From Pollutimonas bauzanensis (GTDB lineage Bacteria > Pseudomonadota > Gammaproteobacteria > Burkholderiales > Burkholderiaceae_B): 64,000 bases of DNA. Location: assembly GCF_900129885.1 (NCBI RefSeq), contig NZ_FQXE01000004.1:62001-126000 (forward strand). The letters run 5' to 3'. Positions 17,434-25,356 of this stretch are shown here, in pieces (position 1 is the first letter of the stretch; each line of letters opens with the position of its first letter). A model generated the notes under the pieces. It saw only the letters and a program-made list of their open reading frames with translations. It was not told the origin of the DNA and did not search any database. The translations under genes and the position numbers were made by a program.

Positions 17434-18195
17434 GTGAGCTTGCATGACACACGAGACATGGCGCAGGGCCTGCCCGCCGCCAGCGCCGCGCCCCCTATCA
17501 TCAAGGTCAGCGGCCTGAGCAAGCATTTCGGGGGCGCCAGGGTGATCAATGATATCGATATGGAAATCCTGGACCACGAAATACGGTGCGTCATCGGCCC
17601 CAACGGGGCGGGCAAAAGCACTTTTTTCAAACTGCTGACGGGAGAGCATCGGCCATCCGCGGGGGAGATCCTATTTCTGGGAAAAAGCATACGCAATGAC
17701 CTGCCCTATCAGCGCATACGCCAGGGGATGAGCATCAAGTTCCAGATACCCGGGATCTTTCCGGAGCTGACGGTGCACCAGCATCTGGAACTATCCCTGT
17801 ACCAAACAGGAAGAAACTCCAGGGACAATATCGATGAACTGATCGAGCGGTTCAAGTTGCGCGACGATGCCTATCGACTCGCCGTCAATTTATCCCACGG
17901 CAAGAAACAATGGCTGGAAATGGCCATGGCCGTATCGTTGAGCCCGAAATTATTGATGCTCGACGAGCCGGTAGCCGGACTGTCCATGGAAGAAACTTTC
18001 CTCACCGGCGAATTGATCAAGGGCATGCAGGAAGACGGCCTGACCATCATGGTGGTGGAGCACGACATGAAGTTCGTCCGTCAAATCGCCACCCGGGTAA
18101 CGGTGTTGCATGGAGGCCGGGTCTTCGCCGATGGCATGACGGGCGAAGTGCTATCCCGCGAAGATGTCGCCGATATTTATCTGGGGAAAAGCTGA
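17434..18195 (+). CDS. ABC transporter ATP-binding protein, UrtD/LivG type
   Basis: A 253-residue ATPase starting at GTG 17434 with GAGGGGC 6 nt before it, one base after the permease stop. Walker A is GPNGAGKS, the signature region is LSHGKKQWLEMAM (LSHGK rather than LSGGQ, as in UrtD proteins), Walker B is LLMLDEP, and the switch His is in VVEHDM. The longer frame upstream lies inside the permease gene. Confidence 0.93.
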   Translation: MSLHDTRDMAQGLPAASAAPPIIKVSGLSKHFGGARVINDIDMEILDHEIRCVIGPNGAGKSTFFKLLTGEHRPSAGEILFLGKSIRNDLPYQRIRQGMSIKFQIPGIFPELTVHQHLELSLYQTGRNSRDNIDELIERFKLRDDAYRLAVNLSHGKKQWLEMAMAVSLSPKLLMLDEPVAGLSMEETFLTGELIKGMQEDGLTIMVVEHDMKFVRQIATRVTVLHGGRVFADGMTGEVLSREDVADIYLGKS

Positions 18196-18914
18196 TGGAA
18201 AAATCCTTGCTGCGCGTTTCCGAAATATACGGCGGATATTCGGGCGGCCGCGTGCTCAACGGCGTAAGCCTGCAGGTCGGCGCCGCCGAGGTGGTGGGGC
18301 TGATGGGGCGCAACGGGGTGGGCAAGACCACCTTCATGCGCTCGCTGATCGGCATCGTAAGGGTGGATAAAGGCAGCATACGCCTCCAGGACACCGACAT
18401 CACTCATCATGAGCCGTATTCCCGGGCACGGCTGGGCCTGGGCTATGTTCCTCAGGGGCGCGAGATTTTCGGCGGCTTGACGGTGGCGGAAAACCTGAAG
18501 GTGGGCACGCAGGCGGCAGTCGGCCGGGCGCAGGAAAGCGCGGAGATGTCGAGCCGGGTGCTGGATTATTTTCCGATCTTGCGGGAACGCCTGACGCAAA
18601 AGGCCGGCACGATGAGCGGCGGCGAACAGCAGCAACTGGCAATCGCCAGGGCCCTGGTCGGCGCGCCGAAGGTGCTGCTGCTCGATGAGCCGTCCGAAGG
18701 CGTGCAGCCTTCGATCGTTCATGCCATTGCGGACACGCTGGTCAGGATAGCAAGCGAACTGAACGTCGCCGTCATCCTGGTGGAACAAGATATTGCAATG
18801 ATCGAACGGGCCGCAGACCGCTGCTTTGTCATGGACAAAGGCAGCATTACCGATGAATTGACTCGCGCGCAATTGGGGGACGAGGCATTGATGCGACGCT
18901 ATCTGGCTCTTTGA
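18195..18914 (+). CDS. ABC transporter ATP-binding protein, UrtE/LivF type
   Basis: A 239-residue ATPase whose ATG overlaps the previous stop (TGATG). Walker A GRNGVGKTT, signature MSGGEQQQLAIARAL, Walker B LLLDEPSEGVQPS; the SEGVQPSI wording is typical of UrtE and other urea/amide transporters rather than LivF (SAGLAP). This supports urea or short-chain amides as the substrate. Confidence 0.93.
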   Translation: MEKSLLRVSEIYGGYSGGRVLNGVSLQVGAAEVVGLMGRNGVGKTTFMRSLIGIVRVDKGSIRLQDTDITHHEPYSRARLGLGYVPQGREIFGGLTVAENLKVGTQAAVGRAQESAEMSSRVLDYFPILRERLTQKAGTMSGGEQQQLAIARALVGAPKVLLLDEPSEGVQPSIVHAIADTLVRIASELNVAVILVEQDIAMIERAADRCFVMDKGSITDELTRAQLGDEALMRRYLAL

Positions 18915-18950
18915 TGATCACGAAACGTAGTTAACTGAACGGAGAAGCAT

Positions 18951-19946
18951 ATGTATATCGAATGGATCAAGAATTCCGTCATGATGCAGCGCGGAGTGGG
19001 CGCGGATCGGGATCCGGTAACTCATCATTTGACCGAAGAAATACAAAAGAAATTCCACTACACCATAGGGCCGTATTCCGACCCCGTGATGACCATCAAG
19101 CCCGGCGACCGAGTGATCGTCGACACCCGGGATGCCTTTGAAGGCGCCATCAAATCGGAAACCGACAAGCCGTCCGAATTGCTGACGCTGCCCTATCTGA
19201 ATCCCCAGAATGGCCCCATCATGATCGAAGGGGCCGAAAAAGGCGATGTCGTAGCCGTCTATATCGAGAAAATGGTCCCGCGCGGCGATGATCCCCACGG
19301 CATATGCTGCCTGATCCCGCAATTCGGCGCGCTGACGGGCACCGAATATACCGCGACGCTGAATGACTCCTTGCCCGAAATGGTCAAGCGCGTAAGGCTC
19401 GACGGCGAGCACATATATTGGAGCAAGCGCCATACGCTCCCCTATCGCCCGCATATCGGCACGCTAAGCGTTTCGCCGGAAATCGACTCCATCAATGCGC
19501 TGACACCGGACAATCATGGGGGAAACATGGATGTCCCGGATATCGGCCCGGGCAGCATCACTTATCTACCCGTAAGAAGCCCCGGCGCGCGCTTGTTCAT
19601 CGGCGACGCCCATGCCTGCCAGGGCGACGGCGAGGTCTGCGGCACTGCCGTCGAATACGCGAGCACGACGACGATAAAGGTAGACTTGATCAAGAACTGG
19701 AAAATCGACTGGCCGCGGATGGAGAATGCCCACGCTATCATGGGCATAGGCAGCGCCCGCCCGCTCGAGGACGCGGGCCGCATCGCCTACCGCGAACTGA
19801 TACGCTGGATGGTCAGCGATTTCGGATTTGATCAGTGGGATGCCTATATGCTGCTAAGCCAGTGCGGCAAGGTCAGGCTGGGCAATTTCGTCGATCCCAA
19901 ATACACCATGGGCGCGATGATCAGCAAGGATTATCTGCAAGAATAA
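18951..19946 (+). CDS. fmdA: Formamidase/acetamidase
   Basis: A 331-residue FmdA/AmdA-family amidohydrolase that hydrolyses formamide, acetamide or similar short amides to ammonia and the acid in the cytoplasm. TIKPGDRVIVDTRDAFEGAI at the N-terminus and GDAHACQGDGEVCGTAVE in the middle are the family's conserved blocks, the latter carrying the metal and catalytic residues. GGAGAA lies 5 nt before the ATG. It is unrelated to the nitrilase-type AmiE that AmiC/AmiR controls in Pseudomonas aeruginosa. Fed by the importer encoded just upstream. Confidence 0.93.
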   Translation: MYIEWIKNSVMMQRGVGADRDPVTHHLTEEIQKKFHYTIGPYSDPVMTIKPGDRVIVDTRDAFEGAIKSETDKPSELLTLPYLNPQNGPIMIEGAEKGDVVAVYIEKMVPRGDDPHGICCLIPQFGALTGTEYTATLNDSLPEMVKRVRLDGEHIYWSKRHTLPYRPHIGTLSVSPEIDSINALTPDNHGGNMDVPDIGPGSITYLPVRSPGARLFIGDAHACQGDGEVCGTAVEYASTTTIKVDLIKNWKIDWPRMENAHAIMGIGSARPLEDAGRIAYRELIRWMVSDFGFDQWDAYMLLSQCGKVRLGNFVDPKYTMGAMISKDYLQE

Positions 19947-19961
19947 TCACACGCGGCAGAT

Positions 19962-19991
19962 CCGCGCGGCGCAGCCCATGCCGCCGCGCGG
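19962..19991 (+). other. GC-rich hairpin between fmdA and amiC
   Basis: Perfect 10-bp arms CCGCGCGGCG (19962-19971) and CGCCGCGCGG (19982-19991), 10-nt loop, in the 78-bp gap between fmdA and amiC. TTTTT follows only 15 nt later, so it is not a standard intrinsic terminator; it may stabilise the upstream mRNA or lower amiC-amiR expression. Confidence 0.5.
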
Positions 19992-20024
19992 CAGGCATAA
20001 TCGGATTTTTGAGCAACTGACTGA

Positions 20025-21191
20025 ATGAGCACAAGCGAACCACTTAAAATCGGCTTTTTATTTTCCAGCTCCGGCGTAACGGGTTTACAGGAATCGTCTC
20101 AATTGCGGGGCGCCATGCAGGCGCTCGACGAAGTCAACGATAGCGGCGGCATCGACGGGCGGGAAGTCATTGCCGTCCGGTACGACCCGCAATCCCAGGA
20201 CGCGCTGTTCCGATCGTTCGCCGAGCGGCTTATCCTGGCCGACAAGGTCAACGTCATTTTCGGCGGATACCGGTCCAGCGCCAGGAAAATCATGCTTCCG
20301 GTGGTCGAGAAATACAATCGCCTGCTTTTCTACCCGCAACTGTACGAGGGCTTCGAATTTTCCGAGCATATTATTTATGGCGGGGCGGCGCCCAACCAGA
20401 ACGGCGTGCAGCTGGCGGAGTTCATGGCCGGCAATTTCGGGGCGAGGGTTTATATGATTGGCTCGCGTTATGTATACCCTTACGAATGCAACCGGAACAT
20501 GCAGGAGCTGATCTTGCAGAATGAGAATGGCGCGGTGATCGGCGAACGCTACCTGGGCCTGGATGCGCCCTATGAAGAGTTTGTCCAGGTCATCGACGAT
20601 GTAATAAAAAAGCAGCCCGATTTCATTTTCAGCTCGGCAATCGGACAAACCATTTCCTATTTGTACCAGGCGTACGCAAGGGCCGGGCTGGATCCCATGA
20701 AAATACCCATAGGCAGCCTGAACACTTCGGAAACCGAGCTTGCCGCGATGGGTGTCGAATTCGGCGCCGGGCACTACACGTCGGCGCCGTATTTCCAAGC
20801 AGTCAATTCCGCTGAAAACCAGCGCGCCCTGGAAGGCTTTCGAAAACGCTACGGAAGCGACATCTCGGCCGACATGAATTGGGAGGCCAGCTATTACCAG
20901 TTCCACTTGTTTGCCAATGCCTGCGCGGCCGCCGGTTCGGACAGCATCGCGCCATTGAAATTTGAATTGCTCGGCAGCGAATACGCCGCCCCCCAAGGGC
21001 GTGTGAAGATAGACCGGAAAAACCAGCATACCGGCCTCTATCCTCGCATCGGGCGCGCCGATGCGGCGGGCCAGTTCACCGTACTGCGCGAGTCGCGTGA
21101 AATGGTAGCGCCCGATCCCTATATGTCCACCCAGTCATTTGGCGATTGGGTAACCAAGTTGACGACAGCGGGATATGCCGATGGAGGATGA
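20025..21191 (+). CDS. amiC: AmiC-like cytoplasmic amide sensor, negative regulator of AmiR
   Basis: A 388-residue periplasmic-binding-fold protein without signal peptide, hence cytoplasmic like P. aeruginosa AmiC (385 residues). Shared blocks include GGYRSSARK (80-88), YEGFEF, YGGAAPNQN (118-126), NWEASYYQ and APQGRVKIDRKNQH. AmiC holds AmiR inactive until it binds amide. The pocket Tyr and Ser (82, 84) are kept, but the segment read in AmiC as YPTPYEG is YPQLYEG here (103-109), which should alter ligand choice. It overlaps amiR by 17 bp. Confidence 0.9.
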   Translation: MSTSEPLKIGFLFSSSGVTGLQESSQLRGAMQALDEVNDSGGIDGREVIAVRYDPQSQDALFRSFAERLILADKVNVIFGGYRSSARKIMLPVVEKYNRLLFYPQLYEGFEFSEHIIYGGAAPNQNGVQLAEFMAGNFGARVYMIGSRYVYPYECNRNMQELILQNENGAVIGERYLGLDAPYEEFVQVIDDVIKKQPDFIFSSAIGQTISYLYQAYARAGLDPMKIPIGSLNTSETELAAMGVEFGAGHYTSAPYFQAVNSAENQRALEGFRKRYGSDISADMNWEASYYQFHLFANACAAAGSDSIAPLKFELLGSEYAAPQGRVKIDRKNQHTGLYPRIGRADAAGQFTVLRESREMVAPDPYMSTQSFGDWVTKLTTAGYADGG

Positions 21192-21825
21192 CCACAATAC
21201 GCCGAGCTACAGCGTCACCGGCGCCATTCTTGCCAGGAAGTTGAAGACCGTCGTAATACTTCCAGACGATGAAGACCGCGAAACGCTGGTCAATCACTTG
21301 AAGCGCATGGGATTTCAAGTGCAGGTGTGCTGGCCCATACCCAAGAGCCCGCCCACCTTTGCCGATTTGATATTTTTATCCTGCCTCCCGGACAAGCAAG
21401 ATCCCTATAAATGCTGGAGTCTGCTCGAATCCACCCCCTTGATAGCCGTATTGACCTATGAAAGCCCGATATTCATCGACTATGCGCTGAAGCTGGGCGC
21501 CCAGTCCGTCATCATGACGCCCATCCGGGCGGCCGGCCTGTTGCCGGCCATTGCCGTGTCGGTGCAGCGCTTCCGGGAGTCCCGCCGCCAGGCGGAGCGC
21601 GTCAAACGGCTGGAGTTCAAATTGAAAGTCGTCATGCAGCTTGCCGAAGCGAAAGCCATTCTGATGCGCATGTACGGCGTCAGCGAAGCCGAAGCTTACG
21701 AAATCCTTCGGAGGCAGGCAATGGCCAAGCGGATTACCGTCGAAGAAATCTCACAATCGATTATCCAGGCGAACGACCTCTTTTCATCGTCGGCGACCGA
21801 AATCACCAAGTTGAAGCCGCAATAG
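21175..21825 (+). CDS. amiR: AmiR-like ANTAR-domain transcription antiterminator
   Basis: A 216-residue regulator: degenerate receiver domain (about 22-125, without the phospho-acceptor context), coiled-coil helix (128-152), and C-terminal ANTAR RNA-binding domain (148-200) with LAEAKAILMRMYGVSEAEAY matching the AKGILM-type consensus. ANTAR proteins bind leader RNA and prevent terminator formation. AmiR starts inside amiC (overlap 17 bp), suggesting translational coupling and balanced AmiC:AmiR. A second ATG at 21181 is an alternative start. The likely target is the leader at 14041-14129. Confidence 0.9.
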   Translation: MPMEDDHNTPSYSVTGAILARKLKTVVILPDDEDRETLVNHLKRMGFQVQVCWPIPKSPPTFADLIFLSCLPDKQDPYKCWSLLESTPLIAVLTYESPIFIDYALKLGAQSVIMTPIRAAGLLPAIAVSVQRFRESRRQAERVKRLEFKLKVVMQLAEAKAILMRMYGVSEAEAYEILRRQAMAKRITVEEISQSIIQANDLFSSSATEITKLKPQ

Positions 21826-21858
21826 CTCACTCGCAATGCCGCGCCGCGCCAGCGCTTT

Positions 21859-22374
21859 TCAGCGCGGGCCGGCGCCCCACAGGGCGCCGCAGCCGGGCTG
21901 GTCCAGATGGGTCAGGTACAGGCGCAGGTCGAATTCATACTGGTGGTAATTCGGTTCCATGCGCTCGCACAAATTATAGAAAGCCTTGTCGTGCTCCTTT
22001 TCCTTCAGGTGCGCCAGCTCGTGCACGGCTATCATCTTCAGGAACTGCTCGGGAGCCTCGCGGAATATCGTGGCGATCCGTATCTCGCGCTTGGCCTTGA
22101 GCTTCATGCCCTGCACCCGCGAGATCGTGGTGTGCAGCCCCAGCGCGTGGGCCATCACCTGTATCTTGCTGTCGAAGGCCACTTTGTTGATCGGCGCGCC
22201 ATTGCGGATATAAAGATTCTTCAAGTCCACGACGTAGTCGTACAAGGCCTTGTCGGTGCGTATGAGGTGCCCTGCCGGGTAGCGACCGCGCAATACCTCG
22301 GCCAGTTGTCCGCGCTCGGCCAGCAGCCGGGCCTTGTCCTGCAGGTCCTGCGAATATCCTCCGAGGTACTTCAT
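21859..22374 (-). CDS. YgjP-like metallopeptidase (M48-related, DUF45)
   Basis: A 171-residue cytoplasmic zincin-like protein. HELAHLKEKEH (118-128) gives the HExxH zinc site (H118, E119, H122) and a further His at 128, as in YgjP/DUF45 proteins. Start chosen at 22374 because AAGGA precedes it and relatives begin MKYL; an ATG at 22398 would add eight residues. Function is poorly known. It is convergent with amiR and lies downstream of the IclR gene and the 21-bp repeats. Confidence 0.82.
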   Translation of the reverse strand: MKYLGGYSQDLQDKARLLAERGQLAEVLRGRYPAGHLIRTDKALYDYVVDLKNLYIRNGAPINKVAFDSKIQVMAHALGLHTTISRVQGMKLKAKREIRIATIFREAPEQFLKMIAVHELAHLKEKEHDKAFYNLCERMEPNYHQYEFDLRLYLTHLDQPGCGALWGAGPR

Positions 22375-22464
22375 ATTGTCCTTGCCTTGCCCCGCCATGG
22401 CCCTGAAGCCGCTGCGGCATATCGTTCCGGCGCGGGCTTTTGCGCCCGGCGCCTCGCTACCATA

Positions 22465-22527
22465 ACATGGCGGGCAGCGCTCAACACATGGCGGGAAGCG
22501 CTCAACACATGGCGGGAAGCGCTCAAC
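22465..22527. repeat. Three tandem 21-bp repeats
   Basis: Three head-to-tail copies of ACATGGCGGGMAGCGCTCAAC (22465-22485, 22486-22506, 22507-22527); the first has C and the other two A at position 11. The third runs into the stop codon of the IclR gene. The array lies in the likely promoter or leader region of the YgjP-like gene. No spacers, so it is not a CRISPR array. Confidence 0.9.
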
Positions 22528-22545
22528 CGGCGTCGCTCGAAACCC
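22519..22545. repeat. 27-bp dispersed repeat, copy 1
   Basis: This segment at the 3' end of the IclR gene is repeated at 27336-27362 with one mismatch in 27 bases. Here it encodes the C-terminal VSSDAG and stop; the distant copy keeps VSSGAG and a stop in the same frame. Confidence 0.75.
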
Positions 22546-23350
22546 GGCGGTCCAGCGCCAGCCCCAGCGCCTCGGACTCGCGGCCCAGTATCTTGACCAG
22601 CTTTTCTTCGCGCTCCGGGGTCATCCTGGCGGCGATCGCCGCGATGCTGAGCGCGGCGACGGGCTTGCCGCCGACAAATACCGGCACGCCCACCGCGCGC
22701 ACGCCTTGCACGCCCACCACGTCCATGGCGACATAGCCCATCTTGCGGGCATGGACCATCAGGGCCCGCACCCGCTCCAGCCCGACGCCGGGAAAGGCGC
22801 CGATACGGCCGGCGTTATGCCCCAGGATCAGATCCGCCACATCTTCAGGCAGCGCGCTGAGTATCGCCAGATTGCCCGTGCCGACGCCCAGGGGACGGCG
22901 CGTGCCCACATCCACCACGAACGTTTTGATGGGATAAGAGCCCACGGCGCGGTCGGCGCAGACGGCGTCATCGCCGCTGCGCACCATCAGGAACACCGTA
23001 TCGCCCGTGTCGTCCGCGATGCGGGCGAGCGTGGGCTTGCACAGCTGGGTCAGATCCAGCCGTTCGGAGGCGGCGAATCCGATGTCGTAGGCAAGCGGGC
23101 CGAAGCGATACCTGCGCGTCTCATTGTCGAAGGCCAGCAGGTCTTCGCCGACCAGGCATTGCAGCATGCGATGCGCCGTGCTGCGGTCTATGCCGGTGCT
23201 GGCCGCCAACTGGGACGATGACGCCCCCTTCTTGTTGTGAGCGGTCAGTTCGCGCAGCAAAGCCACCACACGCTGAATGCTTTGTGTGCCGCGGCGAACC
23301 TGCGCCGGCGCCGCCGGGTCTTCGGCGGCCTTATCGGAAGGATTGATCAT
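22523..23350 (-). CDS. IclR-family transcriptional regulator
   Basis: A 275-residue IclR regulator: N-terminal winged helix (about 22-85; QLAASTGIDRSTAHRMLQCL is the recognition region) and C-terminal effector domain (about 100-265; RPLGVGTGNLAILSALP, KMGYVAMDVVGVQGVRAVGV). It is divergent from the Bug-MBL-dehydrogenase-cyclase operon at 23503-27283 and is its probable regulator. Confidence 0.92.
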   Translation of the reverse strand: MINPSDKAAEDPAAPAQVRRGTQSIQRVVALLRELTAHNKKGASSSQLAASTGIDRSTAHRMLQCLVGEDLLAFDNETRRYRFGPLAYDIGFAASERLDLTQLCKPTLARIADDTGDTVFLMVRSGDDAVCADRAVGSYPIKTFVVDVGTRRPLGVGTGNLAILSALPEDVADLILGHNAGRIGAFPGVGLERVRALMVHARKMGYVAMDVVGVQGVRAVGVPVFVGGKPVAALSIAAIAARMTPEREEKLVKILGRESEALGLALDRRVSSDAG

Positions 23351-23454
23351 AATGTGAACTCATATTTGTCCATATCGATTGTATAGCTAACACATTATAC
23401 GTAATATGCTGATTAATTTCATAATAATGAAAGCATTTAAATCACAATGTGAAC
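23351..23454. promoter_or_regulatory. Direct repeats AATGTGAAC, candidate IclR operators
   Basis: AATGTGAAC occurs at 23351-23359, touching the IclR start, and again at 23446-23454, 48 bp before the Bug start; each is followed by CATAT or TCATAT. The intervening DNA is AT-rich, unlike its surroundings, and will hold both promoters. Sites at both ends suit repression of both transcripts by the IclR protein. Confidence 0.45.
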
Positions 23455-23502
23455 ATATCGGAGCCTTCAACTCCGAACCTTATAACAATCGGAGATATAG
23501 AT

Positions 23503-24486
23503 ATGAAATCCCGCTTTATCGCACAGGCCGGCATGGCCATCGCCGCGGCATGCTTTACCGTATCCGGCGCGAGCGTCCAGGCTCAGCAGTATCCATCCAG
23601 TCCCATACGGCTGGTGGTTCCATTTGCCGCTGGCGGGACCAGCGATACGGTAGGCCGCATCCTGGCCGAGAAGCTGAACAATCGATTCAAGGTCGCGGTC
23701 GTCGTCGACAACCGGCCTGGCGCGGGCGGCAATATCGGCTCGGATATCGTGTCGCATGCCGCGCCCGACGGCTACACAATGCTGCTCGGAACGGTGGCGA
23801 CTCATGGCATTAACGCGAGCCTGTACAAGAAGCTGAGCTTCGACCCGGTCAAGGACTTCGCCCCGGTCAGCCTGGTGGCCTCCACGCCCAGCGTCCTGAT
23901 GATCAATCCGTCCGTGCCGGTCGATTCCGTGCCCGAACTGATCGCCTACGCCAAGGCCCATCCGGGGCAGCTGAATTTCGGGTCCTCGGGCAATGGCAGC
24001 TCCCATCACCTGGCCGGCGAACTCTTCAATTCCCTGGCCGGTACGCAAATAACCCATATCCCCTACCGCGGCACCGCGGCGGCCCAGGTGGATTTGATCT
24101 CCGGCCAGATCCAGGTCCTGTTCGACACGCTTCCCTCGGCCATGCCCCATGTGAAGGCGGGCAAGCTCAAGGCGCTCGCCGTCACCAGCGCCAAGCGCGA
24201 TCCGTCCCTGCCGAATTTGCCCACGATCGCGGAAACCGGCCTGGCCGGATATGAAGTGGGCTCATGGTACGGCGTGCTGCTTCCAGCGGGTACACCGCCG
24301 GCCATCGTGGACAAGGTAAGCACCGCCATTGCCGAAATCGTCCGCATGCCCGAGGTCAGCGCCAAGCTGCTCGCGCAGGGCGCGACGCCGGTGGGCGGCA
24401 CGCCGCAGGAATTCGCCGCCCATATCCGGCGCGAGCTCGACAAGTGGGCCGTTGTCATCAAGAATTCCGGCGCCCGCATAGATTAA
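23503..24486 (+). CDS. Bug/TctC-family periplasmic binding protein
   Basis: A 327-residue receptor with signal peptide (about 1-26, SVQA|QQYP). VVPFAAGGTSDTVGR, NRPGAGGNIGSD and HIPYRGTAAAQVDLISGQ are the Bug loops. The start is the ATG at 23503 with GGAGAT 6 nt upstream; the frame extends further but through the operator region. First gene of an operon with an MBL-fold hydrolase, a dehydrogenase and a D-glutamate-cyclase-like enzyme, so the ligand may be a small carboxylate linked to that chemistry. Confidence 0.94.
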   Translation: MKSRFIAQAGMAIAAACFTVSGASVQAQQYPSSPIRLVVPFAAGGTSDTVGRILAEKLNNRFKVAVVVDNRPGAGGNIGSDIVSHAAPDGYTMLLGTVATHGINASLYKKLSFDPVKDFAPVSLVASTPSVLMINPSVPVDSVPELIAYAKAHPGQLNFGSSGNGSSHHLAGELFNSLAGTQITHIPYRGTAAAQVDLISGQIQVLFDTLPSAMPHVKAGKLKALAVTSAKRDPSLPNLPTIAETGLAGYEVGSWYGVLLPAGTPPAIVDKVSTAIAEIVRMPEVSAKLLAQGATPVGGTPQEFAAHIRRELDKWAVVIKNSGARID

Positions 24487-24507
24487 CGACAAGACCAAGG
24501 ACAGGCG

Positions 24508-25305
24508 ATGAAAATCCTGAGCTCAGGCCCCTATGCCATCTACATGATAGGCGGGGGCGGCATGGGGGTGTCCCACCCCACCGACGCCCACATCTATGTG
24601 ATCGACGGCGGCAATGAGGCGGCGATGATAGACGCCGGCAGCGGCATCCAGCCCGAATGGATGTGCGCCAACCTCGAGAAGGACGGCCTGGCCCCCGAAA
24701 GAATCCGCAAGATCATACTGACCCACACCCATTGGGACCATGCGCGCGGCTGCGCGTGGTGGCAACGCCGCAGCGGGGCGGCCATCCTCGCCCATCGCCT
24801 GGGGCGCGAGGCGGTGGAAAGCGGCTTGTGGGCCGAGTCGCACATTGCCAAGCACGGCATTCCGTCGGAAGGCGCGCCAGTCGCGCGCAGCCTGGAAGAC
24901 GGCGATGAGATCACCGTGGGCGGCCTGCGCCTGAAAGTCATCCATACTCCCGGGCACAGCAATGACTCTATCTCGCTTTTGGTGCAATTCGGGACGCAAA
25001 AGGTCTTGTTCGGCGGAGACACCGTCTTTGCCGAGGGCGGCCACGGCACCGTCTCGGCCGGCACCGATTTTCGGGCGTATCTGGATTCGGTCCGCCGGCT
25101 CGCCGCGCTGAAGATCGACGCGCTGCTGCCCAGCCATAAACAGTTTGTGCTGTCGCGGGCGCATGAACATGTGGCCTTGCTGGAACGCAAGCTCGCCGGG
25201 CGCTGGACCGATGTCGTGGCCAGCCGTGTCGCCTTCTTTCCCACCTGGTGGCTGGAACACGACCCCAGCCTCTATGACGACGCCCGCCAGCCCGAGGCGC
25301 GTTGA
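24508..25305 (+). CDS. MBL-fold metallohydrolase
   Basis: A 265-residue metallo-beta-lactamase-fold hydrolase. HTHWDH (73-78) gives the HxHxDH dinuclear zinc motif; HTPGHS, GGDTVF and LPSHK supply the later ligands. No signal peptide, so cytoplasmic. It probably hydrolyses an ester, thioester or lactone. Starts 21 nt after the Bug gene. Confidence 0.9.
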   Translation: MKILSSGPYAIYMIGGGGMGVSHPTDAHIYVIDGGNEAAMIDAGSGIQPEWMCANLEKDGLAPERIRKIILTHTHWDHARGCAWWQRRSGAAILAHRLGREAVESGLWAESHIAKHGIPSEGAPVARSLEDGDEITVGGLRLKVIHTPGHSNDSISLLVQFGTQKVLFGGDTVFAEGGHGTVSAGTDFRAYLDSVRRLAALKIDALLPSHKQFVLSRAHEHVALLERKLAGRWTDVVASRVAFFPTWWLEHDPSLYDDARQPEAR

Positions 25306-25356
25306 GGCCGCTTTCTCTTCCCATCCCGGATTCATCCCCCTTCTACAGGACAACAT

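Noticed and set aside
22465-22527. Tandem repeats as a CRISPR array
   Set aside because: The three units abut with no spacers and no cas genes are present.
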